NCBI RefSeq assembly: GCF_028288205.1
Contig: NZ_JAQBOD010000061.1
Coordinates: 1 to 64,000 of the forward strand
Direction: 5' to 3'
DNA: 64,000 nucleotides
From: Mucilaginibacter sp.
GTDB taxonomy: Bacteria > Bacteroidota > Bacteroidia > Sphingobacteriales > Sphingobacteriaceae
Shown piece after piece: positions 1-8,784 of this stretch; within the stretch, counting starts at the first letter, position 1, and each line of letters opens with the position of its first letter. Under the pieces are notes generated by a model. It worked only from the letters and a program-made list of their open reading frames with translations. It searched no databases and was not told where the DNA came from. Made by a program: the position numbers and the translations under genes.

Positions 1-456
1 TATATCGTGTTTTAACAACTCGTCTAAAGTTGCCATAACTTTTGCAAATTCATCACGGCGGGTAATGGTAAAAAACCTGTTAGCATCTAAAGTATCCAAA
101 CTCAAATTAACCGACTTTATACCCAACGCTTTCATTTCAGCGACATGGGGGGCCGTTAATACCCCATTAGTGGTCATGCTAAGTTCTTTTAATCCATCAA
201 GTTTTGATAAGCCGGATAGTAATTTCATAATATCCTTGCGTACAAAAGGCTCGCCGCCGGTAATACGTATCTTTTCAATACCCATCTTTACCAGCAAGGC
301 ACAGCTGCGTAGCATTTCCTCGTAGCTCATCAATTCGGCTCGTGATAGCCAGTTAAGACCATCTTCGGGCATACAATAAAAACAACGCAGATTACACCTG
401 TCTGTTACAGCCAGGCGCAGGTAATTAACTCTTCTGCCGTGATTATCTGTTATCAA
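1..456 (-). CDS. moaA: GTP 3',8-cyclase MoaA, N-terminal part (cut by window edge)
   Basis: This is the first 152 residues of a radical SAM enzyme that turns GTP into the cyclic precursor of molybdopterin. The three cluster cysteines are visible as CNLRCFYC (C21, C25, C28), followed by the SAM-binding stretch ITGGEPFVRKD and NLSLDT. I place the start at a TTG (454-456), because an AGGAGG lies five bases upstream at 462-467, no in-frame ATG fits, and ITDNHGRRVNYLR is the usual MoaA start. The gene runs off the left edge, so its C-terminal cluster is not seen. It diverges from the XdhC/MocA pair, which fits a molybdenum cofactor cluster continuing to the left. Confidence 0.93.
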   Translation of the reverse strand, partial: MITDNHGRRVNYLRLAVTDRCNLRCFYCMPEDGLNWLSRAELMSYEEMLRSCALLVKMGIEKIRITGGEPFVRKDIMKLLSGLSKLDGLKELSMTTNGVLTAPHVAEMKALGIKSVNLSLDTLDANRFFTITRRDEFAKVMATLDELLKHDI

Positions 457-581
457 TTTATCCTCCTATAAGATGATATTTATGTAAAAGTAAATATTAC
501 AATTTATTACAATGTTTTTTAATTGTCGTTTTATATCAAAATTGTGATTTACGTTTTACTACCGATACAATAACATTCAAT

Positions 582-589
582 TATATTTG
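582..589 (+). promoter_or_regulatory. putative -7 box (TATATTTG) of the xdhC-like gene
   Basis: TATATTTG matches the Bacteroidota -7 consensus TAnnTTTG and ends only 11 bases before the ATG at 601. A transcript from here would have a leader of only a few bases. I see no convincing -33 TTTG. The match alone is weak evidence. Confidence 0.45.
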
Positions 590-600
590 TTGAAACATCG

Positions 601-1749
601 ATGAAAGAACTACAGGACATTGTAAATGCTTTTGATAAGGCCAACACAGCGGGTAAGCAAACGGCTTTAGCTACCGTGGTGCATGTAGAAGGTTCATCAT
701 ACCGCCACGCCGGAGCACGTATGCTGATAACCGAAGATGGACAACTTACCGGTGCCATAAGCGGCGGCTGTTTAGAGGGTGATGCACTAAGAAAGGCAAG
801 ACTGGTGATGGTAAAGAACAAACCCATGCTTGTTACTTATGACACTACCGACGATGACGATGCCAAGTTTGGTGTAGGCTTAGGCTGCAACGGAATTATC
901 CATATATTGATAGAGCCTATATCTCCTGAAAAACAGGACAATCCAATTAACCTATTCAAATTATTTTTAAGTAAAAGGCGCCCGGTTATAATAGCTACCC
1001 TATTTTCTTTAAAAGATAAAAAAGCGGCACAGCCGGGGACTTGTTTATTACTAACCGAAAATGAATTTATTGAGGCCCCGTTTCCTAACGATATTATACG
1101 GCAAGCCATATTAACCGATGCTAAAGACGTTCTTATAAATGGCAACTCCATAACCAAAACATATTTATATAACGACGAGTTTACCTGCTTTATTGAGCTA
1201 TTACAGCCTGCGGTATCGCTGGTGATATTTGGCGCCGGTAATGATGCAATTCCGTTAATAAATTTATCTGCTAATTTGGGCTGGCATGTTACATTGATAG
1301 ACGGCAGGGCAAATTATGCTGTACCCGAACGTTTTCCGCTCGCAAAAAAAGTCATAACGGCAAAACCGGAACAGGCACTTGTTCATTTAACAATTGATGA
1401 ACGCACCGTAGTAATGCTAATGACCCATAATTACAACTATGACCTTGCCATATTGCGTCAGTTACTTCCGCTTCGCCTTACCTATGTTGGGGCATTGGGT
1501 CCTAAAAAGCGCCTGCATAGAATGCTTGACGATTTGAAAGAAGACGGCATAGAAGTTATCCTATCTCAATTAGAAAGTGTATATGGCCCTGCCGGATTAG
1601 ATATAGGTTCTGAAAACGCAGATGAAATAGCATTATCTATTTTGGCAGAAATACAGGCGGTATTGAAAAAAAGCTCGGGAGTTTCCTTACGGGATAAAGA
1701 TTTTATTCATGACCGTAAATCCGATCAAATAATTCAACAAGCCTTATGA
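601..1749 (+). CDS. XdhC/CoxI family protein (molybdenum cofactor insertion)
   Basis: The 382-residue protein has the two-part XdhC layout. The N-terminal XdhC/CoxI domain holds ATVVHVEGSSYRHAGARM and the conserved cysteine motif ISGGCLEGD. A C-terminal Rossmann domain begins around residue 203 with VIFGAGNDA, followed by LIDGR and VGALGPKKR. Family members bind, sulfurate and deliver the cofactor to xanthine dehydrogenase-type hydroxylases. It overlaps the next gene by four bases (ATGA), so the two are probably translationally coupled. No hydroxylase lies in the window; one may lie outside it. Confidence 0.9.
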   Translation: MKELQDIVNAFDKANTAGKQTALATVVHVEGSSYRHAGARMLITEDGQLTGAISGGCLEGDALRKARLVMVKNKPMLVTYDTTDDDDAKFGVGLGCNGIIHILIEPISPEKQDNPINLFKLFLSKRRPVIIATLFSLKDKKAAQPGTCLLLTENEFIEAPFPNDIIRQAILTDAKDVLINGNSITKTYLYNDEFTCFIELLQPAVSLVIFGAGNDAIPLINLSANLGWHVTLIDGRANYAVPERFPLAKKVITAKPEQALVHLTIDERTVVMLMTHNYNYDLAILRQLLPLRLTYVGALGPKKRLHRMLDDLKEDGIEVILSQLESVYGPAGLDIGSENADEIALSILAEIQAVLKKSSGVSLRDKDFIHDRKSDQIIQQAL

Positions 1750-2321
1750 CGGGTATCATTATACTTGCCGCCGGCTCATCGAGCAGGTTAGGTACGGCTA
1801 AACAAGCCTTACAGTACCAGGGGCAAACCCTGATGCAACGGGCAATACAATCTGCGCTGGCTGCTGATTGCGATACAGTTGCTATTGTATTGGGTGCAAA
1901 TGCAGAGGCGCTGCAATTAACTATAACAGACCTGCCTGTTCATGTTTTCTTTAATGATGCCTGGGAAGAAGGTATGGCTTCATCAATATGTTGCGGAATA
2001 AGCGAGCTGCAAAAAACTGCGCCACAATTAACATCCATAGTTTTAATGCTTTGCGATCAACCTTATGTTGATGCATCCATTATTAATCAGCTGATACAAA
2101 AAGCATTGCCAAATAAAATAATTGCAAGCGCTTATAATAACACGATCGGCCCGCCGGCATTGTTTGACCGTTTATTTTTCCAGGATCTGCTTTCACTTTC
2201 AGGGCATGAAGGCGCTAAAAAAATAATGCTTGGCCACCCCAATGCTGTTATTGAAATTCCCTTTCCTCTGGGCGCTATTGATATTGATACTATTGCCGAT
2301 TACGATCAACTAAGTAACTAA
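1746..2321 (+). CDS. MocA-type molybdenum cofactor nucleotidyltransferase
   Basis: This 191-residue NTP transferase has the GT-A nucleotide-binding signature at its start (ILAAGSSSRLGTAKQAL) and the metal-binding LCDQPYV near residue 100. Close relatives are MocA, which adds CMP to molybdopterin, and MobA-like proteins. Its ATGA overlap with the XdhC gene favours MocA, since XdhC and MocA commonly pair for molybdenum hydroxylase maturation. The final bases overlap the convergent galM stop by four bases. The CTP or GTP preference cannot be read from the sequence. Confidence 0.85.
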   Translation: MTGIIILAAGSSSRLGTAKQALQYQGQTLMQRAIQSALAADCDTVAIVLGANAEALQLTITDLPVHVFFNDAWEEGMASSICCGISELQKTAPQLTSIVLMLCDQPYVDASIINQLIQKALPNKIIASAYNNTIGPPALFDRLFFQDLLSLSGHEGAKKIMLGHPNAVIEIPFPLGAIDIDTIADYDQLSN

Positions 2322-3385
2322 ACAGAAAACTTATAAGTAGTTTGAGTTTTATAAATCTCTCCCGGTTTTAAAACTGTTGAGGGAAAATGAGGCTGATTAG
2401 GTGAATCCGGGAAATGTTGTGTTTCCATAGCAAAAGCAGTGCACATCTTGTCTTTTACACCCCCTCTTAAAATGTTGGTACCCGGCATAAAATTTCCGGT
2501 ATAAAACTGCATGCCCGGTTGGTCTGTATATACTTCCAGTTTAATGCCGCTTTTATCGCCCGTTACCGTTGCAGCAGGCGAATGTGCCCCGCGTTTGTTT
2601 AATACAAAATTATGATCATAACCATTACCAAATTTTAGCTGCTCGTTATCTGCCTTAATCCTCTTCCCTATCCTTTCCGGGTTTGTAAAATCAAACGGCG
2701 TGCCTTTAACGGGTTCTATTTTTCCTGTTGGGATCATTGTATTATTAACAGGCGTATAATTATCGGCAGCTATTTGCATTACATGGTTTAATATATCTTC
2801 ATTACCCTCGCCGTTTAAGTTAAAATAAGCATGATTAGTTAAATTAACTATTGTGGTTTTATCTGTAGTAGCTTCGTAAGTTATTGTTATCGCGTTATCA
2901 TCAGTAAGCTGATAGGTTATTTTTACTTTTAAATTACCCGGGTACCCCTCTTCCATATCTTCCGATAAATATTCTAATGTTACAGTTTTTGCATCAATTT
3001 GATTTGCTTCCCAAACCCTGTAACTGAAGTTATATTTACCACCATGTAAACTATTAGGGCCATTGTTTACAAACAAACGATATTCTTTTCCCTCTAAAGT
3101 AAACTTACCGTCTGCTATCCTGTTTCCATACCTGCCTATAGTAGCGCCATAATAGCTTTCTTGTTTAAGCAACCCTTCTATATTATCAAACCCTATTATC
3201 ACACTGGTTAGTTTTCCCTTTTTATCAGGAACCAACGCACCTACTAAATAACCACCAAAGTTTGTAATAGCTACCTGCATACCTGCATTATTCTGAAGCA
3301 CGTATAAATTGGTTTGCCTGCCGGTTATTTTTCTTTCAAATGCTGATGCATCAGGTAATTTTATAGCAGTTGGATTATATGCCAT
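2318..3385 (-). CDS. galM: galactose mutarotase (aldose 1-epimerase)
   Basis: The 355-residue enzyme interconverts alpha and beta aldoses. Conserved GalM features are visible: GRYGNRI, the substrate arginine region NSLHGG, the catalytic histidine in NHAYFNL, and the glutamate in ETQHFPDSPN. There is no signal peptide, so it is probably cytoplasmic. It begins ten bases after the stop of the HAD gene on the same strand and is likely the last gene of the 6852-2318 run. It overlaps the mocA-like stop tail to tail. Confidence 0.93.
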   Translation of the reverse strand: MAYNPTAIKLPDASAFERKITGRQTNLYVLQNNAGMQVAITNFGGYLVGALVPDKKGKLTSVIIGFDNIEGLLKQESYYGATIGRYGNRIADGKFTLEGKEYRLFVNNGPNSLHGGKYNFSYRVWEANQIDAKTVTLEYLSEDMEEGYPGNLKVKITYQLTDDNAITITYEATTDKTTIVNLTNHAYFNLNGEGNEDILNHVMQIAADNYTPVNNTMIPTGKIEPVKGTPFDFTNPERIGKRIKADNEQLKFGNGYDHNFVLNKRGAHSPAATVTGDKSGIKLEVYTDQPGMQFYTGNFMPGTNILRGGVKDKMCTAFAMETQHFPDSPNQPHFPSTVLKPGEIYKTQTTYKFSV

Positions 3386-3395
3386 GACAATTAAA

Positions 3396-4259
3396 TTAAA
3401 ACATATCCTTCTCTACAACTGCCGATTCGCAGATATAGGTAGGCACTATGCCGGTTGCAGTGATCCGTGTATCAACATCCTGTGCTAAGGTATTGCCAGA
3501 CAATACCAGTACGGTATCCAGGCCAAACTTATTACCACCTATAATATCTGTATGTAAGGTATCACCTACCATCACTATTTCTTTTTTGCTGATAGGCCGG
3601 TAATCACGTATCAGGTCATAAGCAAACATGAACATCTGCGAATCAGGTTTCCCAAAACGGATAAACTTCTTACCAACAATATTCTCTATCAATGATGCAA
3701 GCCCGCCAATGGCAATGGCTACATCATTTAGCGTAACAGGATAAGCAAGATCTGTATTAGCTACAATAACCGGAATAGTGCGCTTACGCAATAAATTAAC
3801 AGCAATATTTAAATCACTGCGCCAGTCAAAACCCTCATCATCTAAAAATATCAGGGCGTTTACCCTATCAATATTACTGCTGCTTATTTGATTTACCGGT
3901 ATAGTATGCAAGCCTGAACTTTCAATATAATGTGCGGAATCTTCTGTACCTAAATAAGCTACAATTCCATCCTCAACTTTAAGATCAAGATACTCTTTGG
4001 TTAACATACCCGATGATATAATACGACCGGGTGTTATAGCATGCAGACCCATTTTATGGTAAGATGCTGCCAATTGGGCCGGGCTGCGTGAGGCATCATT
4101 GGTAACTATATAATATTCCTTTTGCTGTTCTTTAAGATATTCAAAAGTTTTTTCAATACCGGGCACTAATCCCTGGTGATTTTTTATCACCCCATAAGCA
4201 TCAAAAAAGATAACATTATACTTATCAATTATAGTTTTAAAATTATCAATGCGTTGCAT
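3396..4259 (-). CDS. HAD class IIA hydrolase-like protein with DAYG motif
   Basis: The 287-residue protein resembles the NagD-like class IIA branch of the HAD superfamily. The nucleophile loop reads FFDAYGVIKN: D20 is present, but the usual second aspartate is Y22, as in the TIGR01459-type branch that has DxWGV. Later motifs include IVTNDASRS, the lysine-bearing IRFGKPDSQMF and the acidic VMVGDTLHTDIIGG. Loss of the second aspartate usually weakens phosphatase activity, so it may bind rather than hydrolyse a phosphorylated ligand. It follows an APH-like kinase and precedes galM on the same strand. Confidence 0.8.
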   Translation of the reverse strand: MQRIDNFKTIIDKYNVIFFDAYGVIKNHQGLVPGIEKTFEYLKEQQKEYYIVTNDASRSPAQLAASYHKMGLHAITPGRIISSGMLTKEYLDLKVEDGIVAYLGTEDSAHYIESSGLHTIPVNQISSSNIDRVNALIFLDDEGFDWRSDLNIAVNLLRKRTIPVIVANTDLAYPVTLNDVAIAIGGLASLIENIVGKKFIRFGKPDSQMFMFAYDLIRDYRPISKKEIVMVGDTLHTDIIGGNKFGLDTVLVLSGNTLAQDVDTRITATGIVPTYICESAVVEKDMF

Positions 4260-4260
4260 G

Positions 4261-4383
4261 TGAGCGGTGAGTGGTGAATAGTGAGTGGTGAATGGTTACT
4301 ATTAATACTTTATAAATTAACATGATGAACAGCTATTCAAATATAGAATTTCTTATCAAACCACTCATCATTTACTACTCACA
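4261..4383. repeat. intergenic GTGAGTGGTGAAT-type word repeat, inverted
   Basis: Just upstream of the HAD start there are iterated GTGAGTGGTGAAT-like words (4261-4298). A degenerate inverted copy, CCACTCATCATTTACTACTC, lies at 4361-4380. The arrangement is an imperfect palindrome between two co-directional genes. It resembles other word-like spacers in this window. Confidence 0.6.
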
Positions 4384-4388
4384 GCTTC

Positions 4389-5426
4389 CTATTCTAAATT
4401 CAATGCTTTAATAATTTTCTCTGCATCAAAGTCCCTGTCGACAGATGGAAGATAAATATCAAAAGCTTCTCCCTGTAATTTTTTTGCATACTGTTCGCTA
4501 AAAAAGTACTTACCATCTTTGATGACATAATTTAAAATAAAAAAACGATAAGCTTCTTTTAAAAATCTAATTTCATTAGCAGTTAAAGGATTTATTTGGT
4601 GATATTCTTCCAAAAATGTTATAAAGCGATCTTCAGTTAGTGTTTTAATACCATAACTAAACACAGTACGGTCGCCCACATCAGATACTACCCTGCTTAA
4701 AAAATAAAAATCAAGTATCCGGTAACTCATCCGGAACCAATCATAATCCCATCTCGAATAAAGATTTAAATTAGCATCTACAGAAAAATTACCTATGTTC
4801 CAATCAATAAAAACCGGGATGATCTCGAACGAGCTCATGTTATATTTAGAGCGGTTACGCAGGAATGTTTCGCAATGGTATTTCAAAAAATCAACCTGCA
4901 TGGCTGTACCAAATTGCTTTTCGTTCACCTCTAACTGGTGCATCAGCGAGTAAATATCAGTACGTAGCGTTTTGGATGATTTTGGCAATACATTCTTTAT
5001 GCGGGCACAAGCTTTATGAAACTTACCCACTTGCTGGCCCAACTTACGGATATGATACTCATCCAACCTTTTAGGCATACGGTCAAATATGCGGGTGGGG
5101 TTATAAAAAACTACCCAGGCATCTGTTTTTCTGTATTTATAATGATATATGTATACCCGGTTGTTTTTTAATAATGATTTTGCCAGGAAATTTTCAAAAG
5201 GATAAAGCAGGTTATTTGATAAACTATGTATTATGCGGTGATCTTCTTTAAAATATTCGTACTTGCCAAAATAGGATAGCTTGGCAATAATTATATCGTC
5301 GTCATCAAAAGTTATCCTGAATACCCGGTTTGTAGAAACCATCGCACTGATATCTTCAATGTTTTTAATACTTTTTGAAGCATCATATCCTTCCCACGCT
5401 TTTTTTATAATTATAGAATAGTCCAT
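4389..5426 (-). CDS. APH/choline kinase-like phosphotransferase
   Basis: The 345-residue protein has the protein-kinase-like fold of aminoglycoside phosphotransferases and choline kinases. The catalytic loop reads FIDWNIGNF, which matches the HxDxxxxN pattern with the histidine replaced. The metal-binding segment is RWDYDW, and the N-terminal ATP-binding part contains FRITFDDDDIIIAKLS. The substrate is unknown. Its place between a glutamine synthetase-like ligase and a HAD protein suggests small-molecule metabolism rather than drug resistance. It starts 67 bases after the ligase stop. Confidence 0.75.
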   Translation of the reverse strand: MDYSIIIKKAWEGYDASKSIKNIEDISAMVSTNRVFRITFDDDDIIIAKLSYFGKYEYFKEDHRIIHSLSNNLLYPFENFLAKSLLKNNRVYIYHYKYRKTDAWVVFYNPTRIFDRMPKRLDEYHIRKLGQQVGKFHKACARIKNVLPKSSKTLRTDIYSLMHQLEVNEKQFGTAMQVDFLKYHCETFLRNRSKYNMSSFEIIPVFIDWNIGNFSVDANLNLYSRWDYDWFRMSYRILDFYFLSRVVSDVGDRTVFSYGIKTLTEDRFITFLEEYHQINPLTANEIRFLKEAYRFFILNYVIKDGKYFFSEQYAKKLQGEAFDIYLPSVDRDFDAEKIIKALNLE

Positions 5427-5493
5427 TCGGGTTATATATTATTCAAAGGACCGCAAAGATATAACACAGTCTCAACTATGCTATTAATATGAT

Positions 5494-6852
5494 CTAAATT
5501 ATCTCAAAATATCTTTTCAGCTCCCAATCTGTTACACTTTTAGCAAATTGCTTGCATTCCCATAAACGGGTTTGTGTAAAGTGCTCAACAAAATCATTTC
5601 CTAATATTTCTTTAGCAATGGCCGAGTTCTTCATGTCCATAGTAGCATCATAAAGATTTGACGCAATTTTACCGTTGGCCGCATTTTGATAACCATTGCC
5701 AATAGTTTGTGGTATATCTAAACTCAGTTTATTTTTAATACCATATAAACCAGATGCCAGCGCGGCAGCCATAGCCAGGTATGGGTTGGTATCGGCGCCC
5801 GGTATGCGAGTTTCTAACCGTGTATAAGCTTCTGATGAATTTAATACACGGAAAGCCGTAGTCCTGTTTTCAACGGCCCAGGTAATGGTTGTTGGCGCCC
5901 ATGCGCCCTCTATTAAACGTTTATAGCTATTTATAGTTGGCGCATACATTGGCAATATATGCGGCAGGCAATATAATTGCCCTGCTAAATATTGCTTATG
6001 CAGATCGCTCATTTTATTGGTATCGCTGCCATTATAGAACAAATTTTCAGATTGATCCTTGTTCCATAAACTTTGATGGATATGGCCGCCGCATCCCGGT
6101 AAGTTCTCATTCCATTTAGCCATAAAGGTGGCTATGATGCCATGTTTATAAGCAATTTCCTTTACAGCGGTTTTTAAAAGCACTGCCCTGTCTGCAGCTT
6201 CTAAAACATGCGTATGCAGTATTGCCGCTTCATAAACACCCGGACCGGTTTCGGTATGCAAACCCTCTAACGGGATATTGAATTGCGCTAATAGATTAAA
6301 CAGATCATTAAAAAATTCATTATTTTCAGATGTACGCAGTATAGAATAGCCAAACATGCCCGGAGTTAGCGATTGTAACTTAGTGAAATTTTTATCCTGC
6401 AAGCTTTGAGGTGTTTCTTTGAAATTGAACCATTCAAACTCCTGCGCGAATTCCGGATGAAAACCCATTTCCTCGCATTGTTTGGTAATACGCTTTAACA
6501 AACTGCGTGGACAGGCAGCCAACCCATTACCATCAGGATCACTAAAATCACCTAAAAAAAACGGAATATTTTCCTGCCACGGCACCGTACGAAAGGTGGA
6601 CAGATCAATATGGCAAGGCTTATCCGGATAACCGGTATGCCAGCCGGTTAGCTGTACATTATCATAACAAACATCACTGCTATCCCAGCCAAATACTACA
6701 TCACAAAAACCATAACCACTTTGCAAACCGTCTATGAATTTTTTGGGATGAATTAGCTTTCCACGCAAAACGCCATCAATATCTGCAAACGCGAATTTTA
6801 TTTTTTGACTATTGTTTTCTTGTAAATATGCTGTAATTTGATGTTCGTTCAT
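5494..6852 (-). CDS. type I glutamine synthetase family ligase (PuuA-like)
   Basis: This 452-residue enzyme carries glutamine synthetase I signatures: FADIDGVLRGK, ETGPGVYEAAI, the ATP-binding GCGGHIHQSLW, NSYKRLIEGAWAP and the late ETRIPGADTNPYLAMAAAL. The beta-grasp part resembles gamma-glutamylpolyamine or glutamylamide synthetases more than ammonia-assimilating GlnA, so it may ligate glutamate to an amine. A separate eukaryotic-type glutamine synthetase lies just downstream. It is the first gene of a probable operon with the kinase, the HAD protein and galM. The substrate assignment is inference. Confidence 0.85.
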   Translation of the reverse strand: MNEHQITAYLQENNSQKIKFAFADIDGVLRGKLIHPKKFIDGLQSGYGFCDVVFGWDSSDVCYDNVQLTGWHTGYPDKPCHIDLSTFRTVPWQENIPFFLGDFSDPDGNGLAACPRSLLKRITKQCEEMGFHPEFAQEFEWFNFKETPQSLQDKNFTKLQSLTPGMFGYSILRTSENNEFFNDLFNLLAQFNIPLEGLHTETGPGVYEAAILHTHVLEAADRAVLLKTAVKEIAYKHGIIATFMAKWNENLPGCGGHIHQSLWNKDQSENLFYNGSDTNKMSDLHKQYLAGQLYCLPHILPMYAPTINSYKRLIEGAWAPTTITWAVENRTTAFRVLNSSEAYTRLETRIPGADTNPYLAMAAALASGLYGIKNKLSLDIPQTIGNGYQNAANGKIASNLYDATMDMKNSAIAKEILGNDFVEHFTQTRLWECKQFAKSVTDWELKRYFEII

Positions 6853-6920
6853 GATATAGGTAAAAAATCATTCAATATTAAGCAAGATAGTTATACTAGC
6901 TTAAAATTTTATATTTAAAG

Positions 6921-7334
6921 ATGATAAATGAATTATTGTTTGTTTATGGTTCATTATTAAATGCCGGCAATGAATTTGCTGTATACTTAAGCTGCAATGC
7001 CCATTTGCATAGTACGGGTAAATTTAAAGGAAAGTTGTATGATATTGGAGAATACCCCGGGGCGATTATCGATACCAATGGTACGCATGATGTAACCGGT
7101 AGTATTTACCAATTAAACTATCCTGAAGAAGCATTAAAAATATTGGATGATTACGAAGGATTTGGCACCGATCAGCACCAGCCTAATTTATTTATCCGTG
7201 AGTTGTTACAAGTTGAAAGTACAAATGGCGCTATAGATTGCTGGGTATATTTATACAATCTGCCTGTTGATGGATTGAAGCAGATCAAATCAGGAGATTA
7301 CCTGGAGTATCTAAACAAAAAAAGCGATGAGTAA
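6921..7334 (+). CDS. gamma-glutamylcyclotransferase (AIG2-like)
   Basis: The 137-residue protein has the family's N-terminal YGSLL loop, GKFKGKLYDIGEYPG, and the catalytic glutamate in DDYEGFG. Such enzymes release 5-oxoproline from gamma-glutamyl amines or peptides. It sits between two glutamine synthetase-family genes and diverges from the PuuA-like one, so a shared gamma-glutamyl substrate is plausible but not shown. Its stop codon lies inside the bidirectional terminator hairpin. Confidence 0.85.
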   Translation: MINELLFVYGSLLNAGNEFAVYLSCNAHLHSTGKFKGKLYDIGEYPGAIIDTNGTHDVTGSIYQLNYPEEALKILDDYEGFGTDQHQPNLFIRELLQVESTNGAIDCWVYLYNLPVDGLKQIKSGDYLEYLNKKSDE

Positions 7335-7347
7335 ACCCATCGCTTTT
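7317..7347. terminator. bidirectional terminator
   Basis: GCGATG (7324-7329) pairs with CATCGC (7338-7343). A run of seven A precedes the hairpin and four T follow it. It can serve the cyclotransferase gene on the plus strand and the glutamine synthetase on the minus strand. Confidence 0.75.
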
Positions 7348-7369
7348 AAGTATAGTTAATAGTTAAATA

Positions 7370-8380
7370 TTAAACTTTAGCTGTTTTTACAGTTTTAATA
7401 ATAACTGCAGCTACTTTATATGGATCTGCAGCCGAATTAGGGCGACGATCTTCTAAGTAACCACTCCAGTCATGATCAACAGTATAAAGCGGGATACGGA
7501 TAGAAGCACCACGATCTGACACACCATAGCTAAAATCAGTTATAGATGCAGTTTCGTGTTTACCGGTTAAACGTAACTCGTTATGCGCACCATATACGGC
7601 AACACACTCAGCAACCGCAGGACGGAAAGCTTCGCAGATAGCTTCAAACTTAGCTTTGCTGTTTGCAGTACGTAAAGTAGTGTTCGAGAAGTTGGCGTGC
7701 ATGCCAGAACCATTCCAATCTAAAGTACCTAATGGTTTGCAATGCCAGTTAATGGCAACGCCATAGCTTTCGCCAATTCTTTCCAGTAAATAACGTGCAA
7801 CCCAAATTTGGTCGCCAGCATCTTTAGCACCTTTAGAGAATATTTGGAATTCCCATTGTCCGGCAGCAACTTCGGCGTTGATACCTTCAACGTTCAAACC
7901 AGCTTCTAAACATACGTCTAAGTGTTCTTCAACAATTTCGCGACCATAAGCATTGTTAGCACCTACTGAACAATAGTAAGGGCCTTGCGGACCCGGATAA
8001 CCACCAGCCGGGAAACCAAGAGGTTTATCTGTTTTTGGATCCCACAGGAAATATTCCTGCTCAAAACCAAACCAGAAATCATTATCATCATCCTGGATAA
8101 GCGCACGGCCGTTAGACTCATGTGCTACACCTTTTGAATCAAGAACTTCGCACATTACTAAGTAAGCATCTTTTCTTTGCGGGTCCTTACAAATAAATAC
8201 CGGTTTCAAAACGCAATCAGATGAACCACCTGGTGCCTGCTCGGTTGATGAACCATCAAAGCTCCAAAGCGGGCAATCTTCTAATTTACCGCTGAAATCT
8301 TTTTCAATTTTTGTTTTGCTACGAAGGCTTTGTGTTGGTTTGTATCCATCAAGCCAAATGTACTCGAGTTTTGTTGCCAT
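7370..8380 (-). CDS. glnII: glutamine synthetase, eukaryotic-type (GSII)
   Basis: The 336-residue enzyme makes glutamine from glutamate and ammonia. It has the short GSII form: EYIWLDGYKPTQSLRSKTK at the N-terminus, WSFDGSSTEQAPG, the pair FGFEQEYFLWDP and GPYYCSVG, then NWHCKPLGTLDWNGSGMHANFS and LTGKHETASI. It lacks the long GSI sequence with its adenylylation region. A possible -7 box is at 8449-8456. Having GSII beside a GSI-like ligase suggests that this one assimilates ammonia while the neighbour does something else. Confidence 0.94.
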   Translation of the reverse strand: MATKLEYIWLDGYKPTQSLRSKTKIEKDFSGKLEDCPLWSFDGSSTEQAPGGSSDCVLKPVFICKDPQRKDAYLVMCEVLDSKGVAHESNGRALIQDDDNDFWFGFEQEYFLWDPKTDKPLGFPAGGYPGPQGPYYCSVGANNAYGREIVEEHLDVCLEAGLNVEGINAEVAAGQWEFQIFSKGAKDAGDQIWVARYLLERIGESYGVAINWHCKPLGTLDWNGSGMHANFSNTTLRTANSKAKFEAICEAFRPAVAECVAVYGAHNELRLTGKHETASITDFSYGVSDRGASIRIPLYTVDHDWSGYLEDRRPNSAADPYKVAAVIIKTVKTAKV

Positions 8381-8784
8381 GTTTAATTATATTTTGTAAA
8401 GTTTGATTCAGATAATACGTTTCACTACAATGCTTAGGTATATGCAAGCAAATTTATATTAAAAATTCTATTTTTTGCAAATTTTATCAAAAAAATAGAA
8501 AAAAAATTAAAAATGTTTAAAAAAAGCACTTTAATGACAATAAAAACAGCAAAATAAAGCCGTAAAAAATGCAAATAGTATGTTTTTGCTAATTTCATTA
8601 AAAATTTAACTGTTAAACAATAACATTATCTGCTGATATCAGCTAAAGAAAAAGCTGATATATTTATAGCTGAATGAGTATTAATTGAGATTTAATGCTA
8701 TTTTAACAATGTGAAGACAGTATTTTATAATTTTTTCTTAAAATTGCAAGCAATTTAATTCCTTCTTATAAAATATAAAATATT
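8381..8784. other. AT-rich divergent spacer with AGCTGATA repeats
   Basis: This 404-bp gap lies between glnII and mdh and contains no credible gene. It holds the palindrome GCTGATATCAGC (8632-8643), which overlaps an inverted repeat TATCAGCT (8637-8644) / AGCTGATA (8653-8660). A third partial word, TAGCTGAATG, follows. These could be operator sites for either promoter. The rest is very AT-rich without recognisable RNA motifs. Confidence 0.5.
8449..8456 (-). promoter_or_regulatory. putative -7 box (TAAATTTG) of glnII
   Basis: On the minus strand TAAATTTG matches TAnnTTTG, about 70 bases upstream of the glnII start. No clear -33 element was seen in this AT-rich stretch. Confidence 0.4.

Noticed and set aside
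549..827. Minus-strand frames inside xdhC, mdh, secDF and other genes
   Set aside because: They are antisense to well-supported genes, lack motifs and have compositions expected of shadows.
4389..5426. APH-like gene as an antibiotic resistance gene
   Set aside because: Its catalytic loop differs from aminoglycoside kinases and it sits in a metabolic operon; nothing points to resistance.
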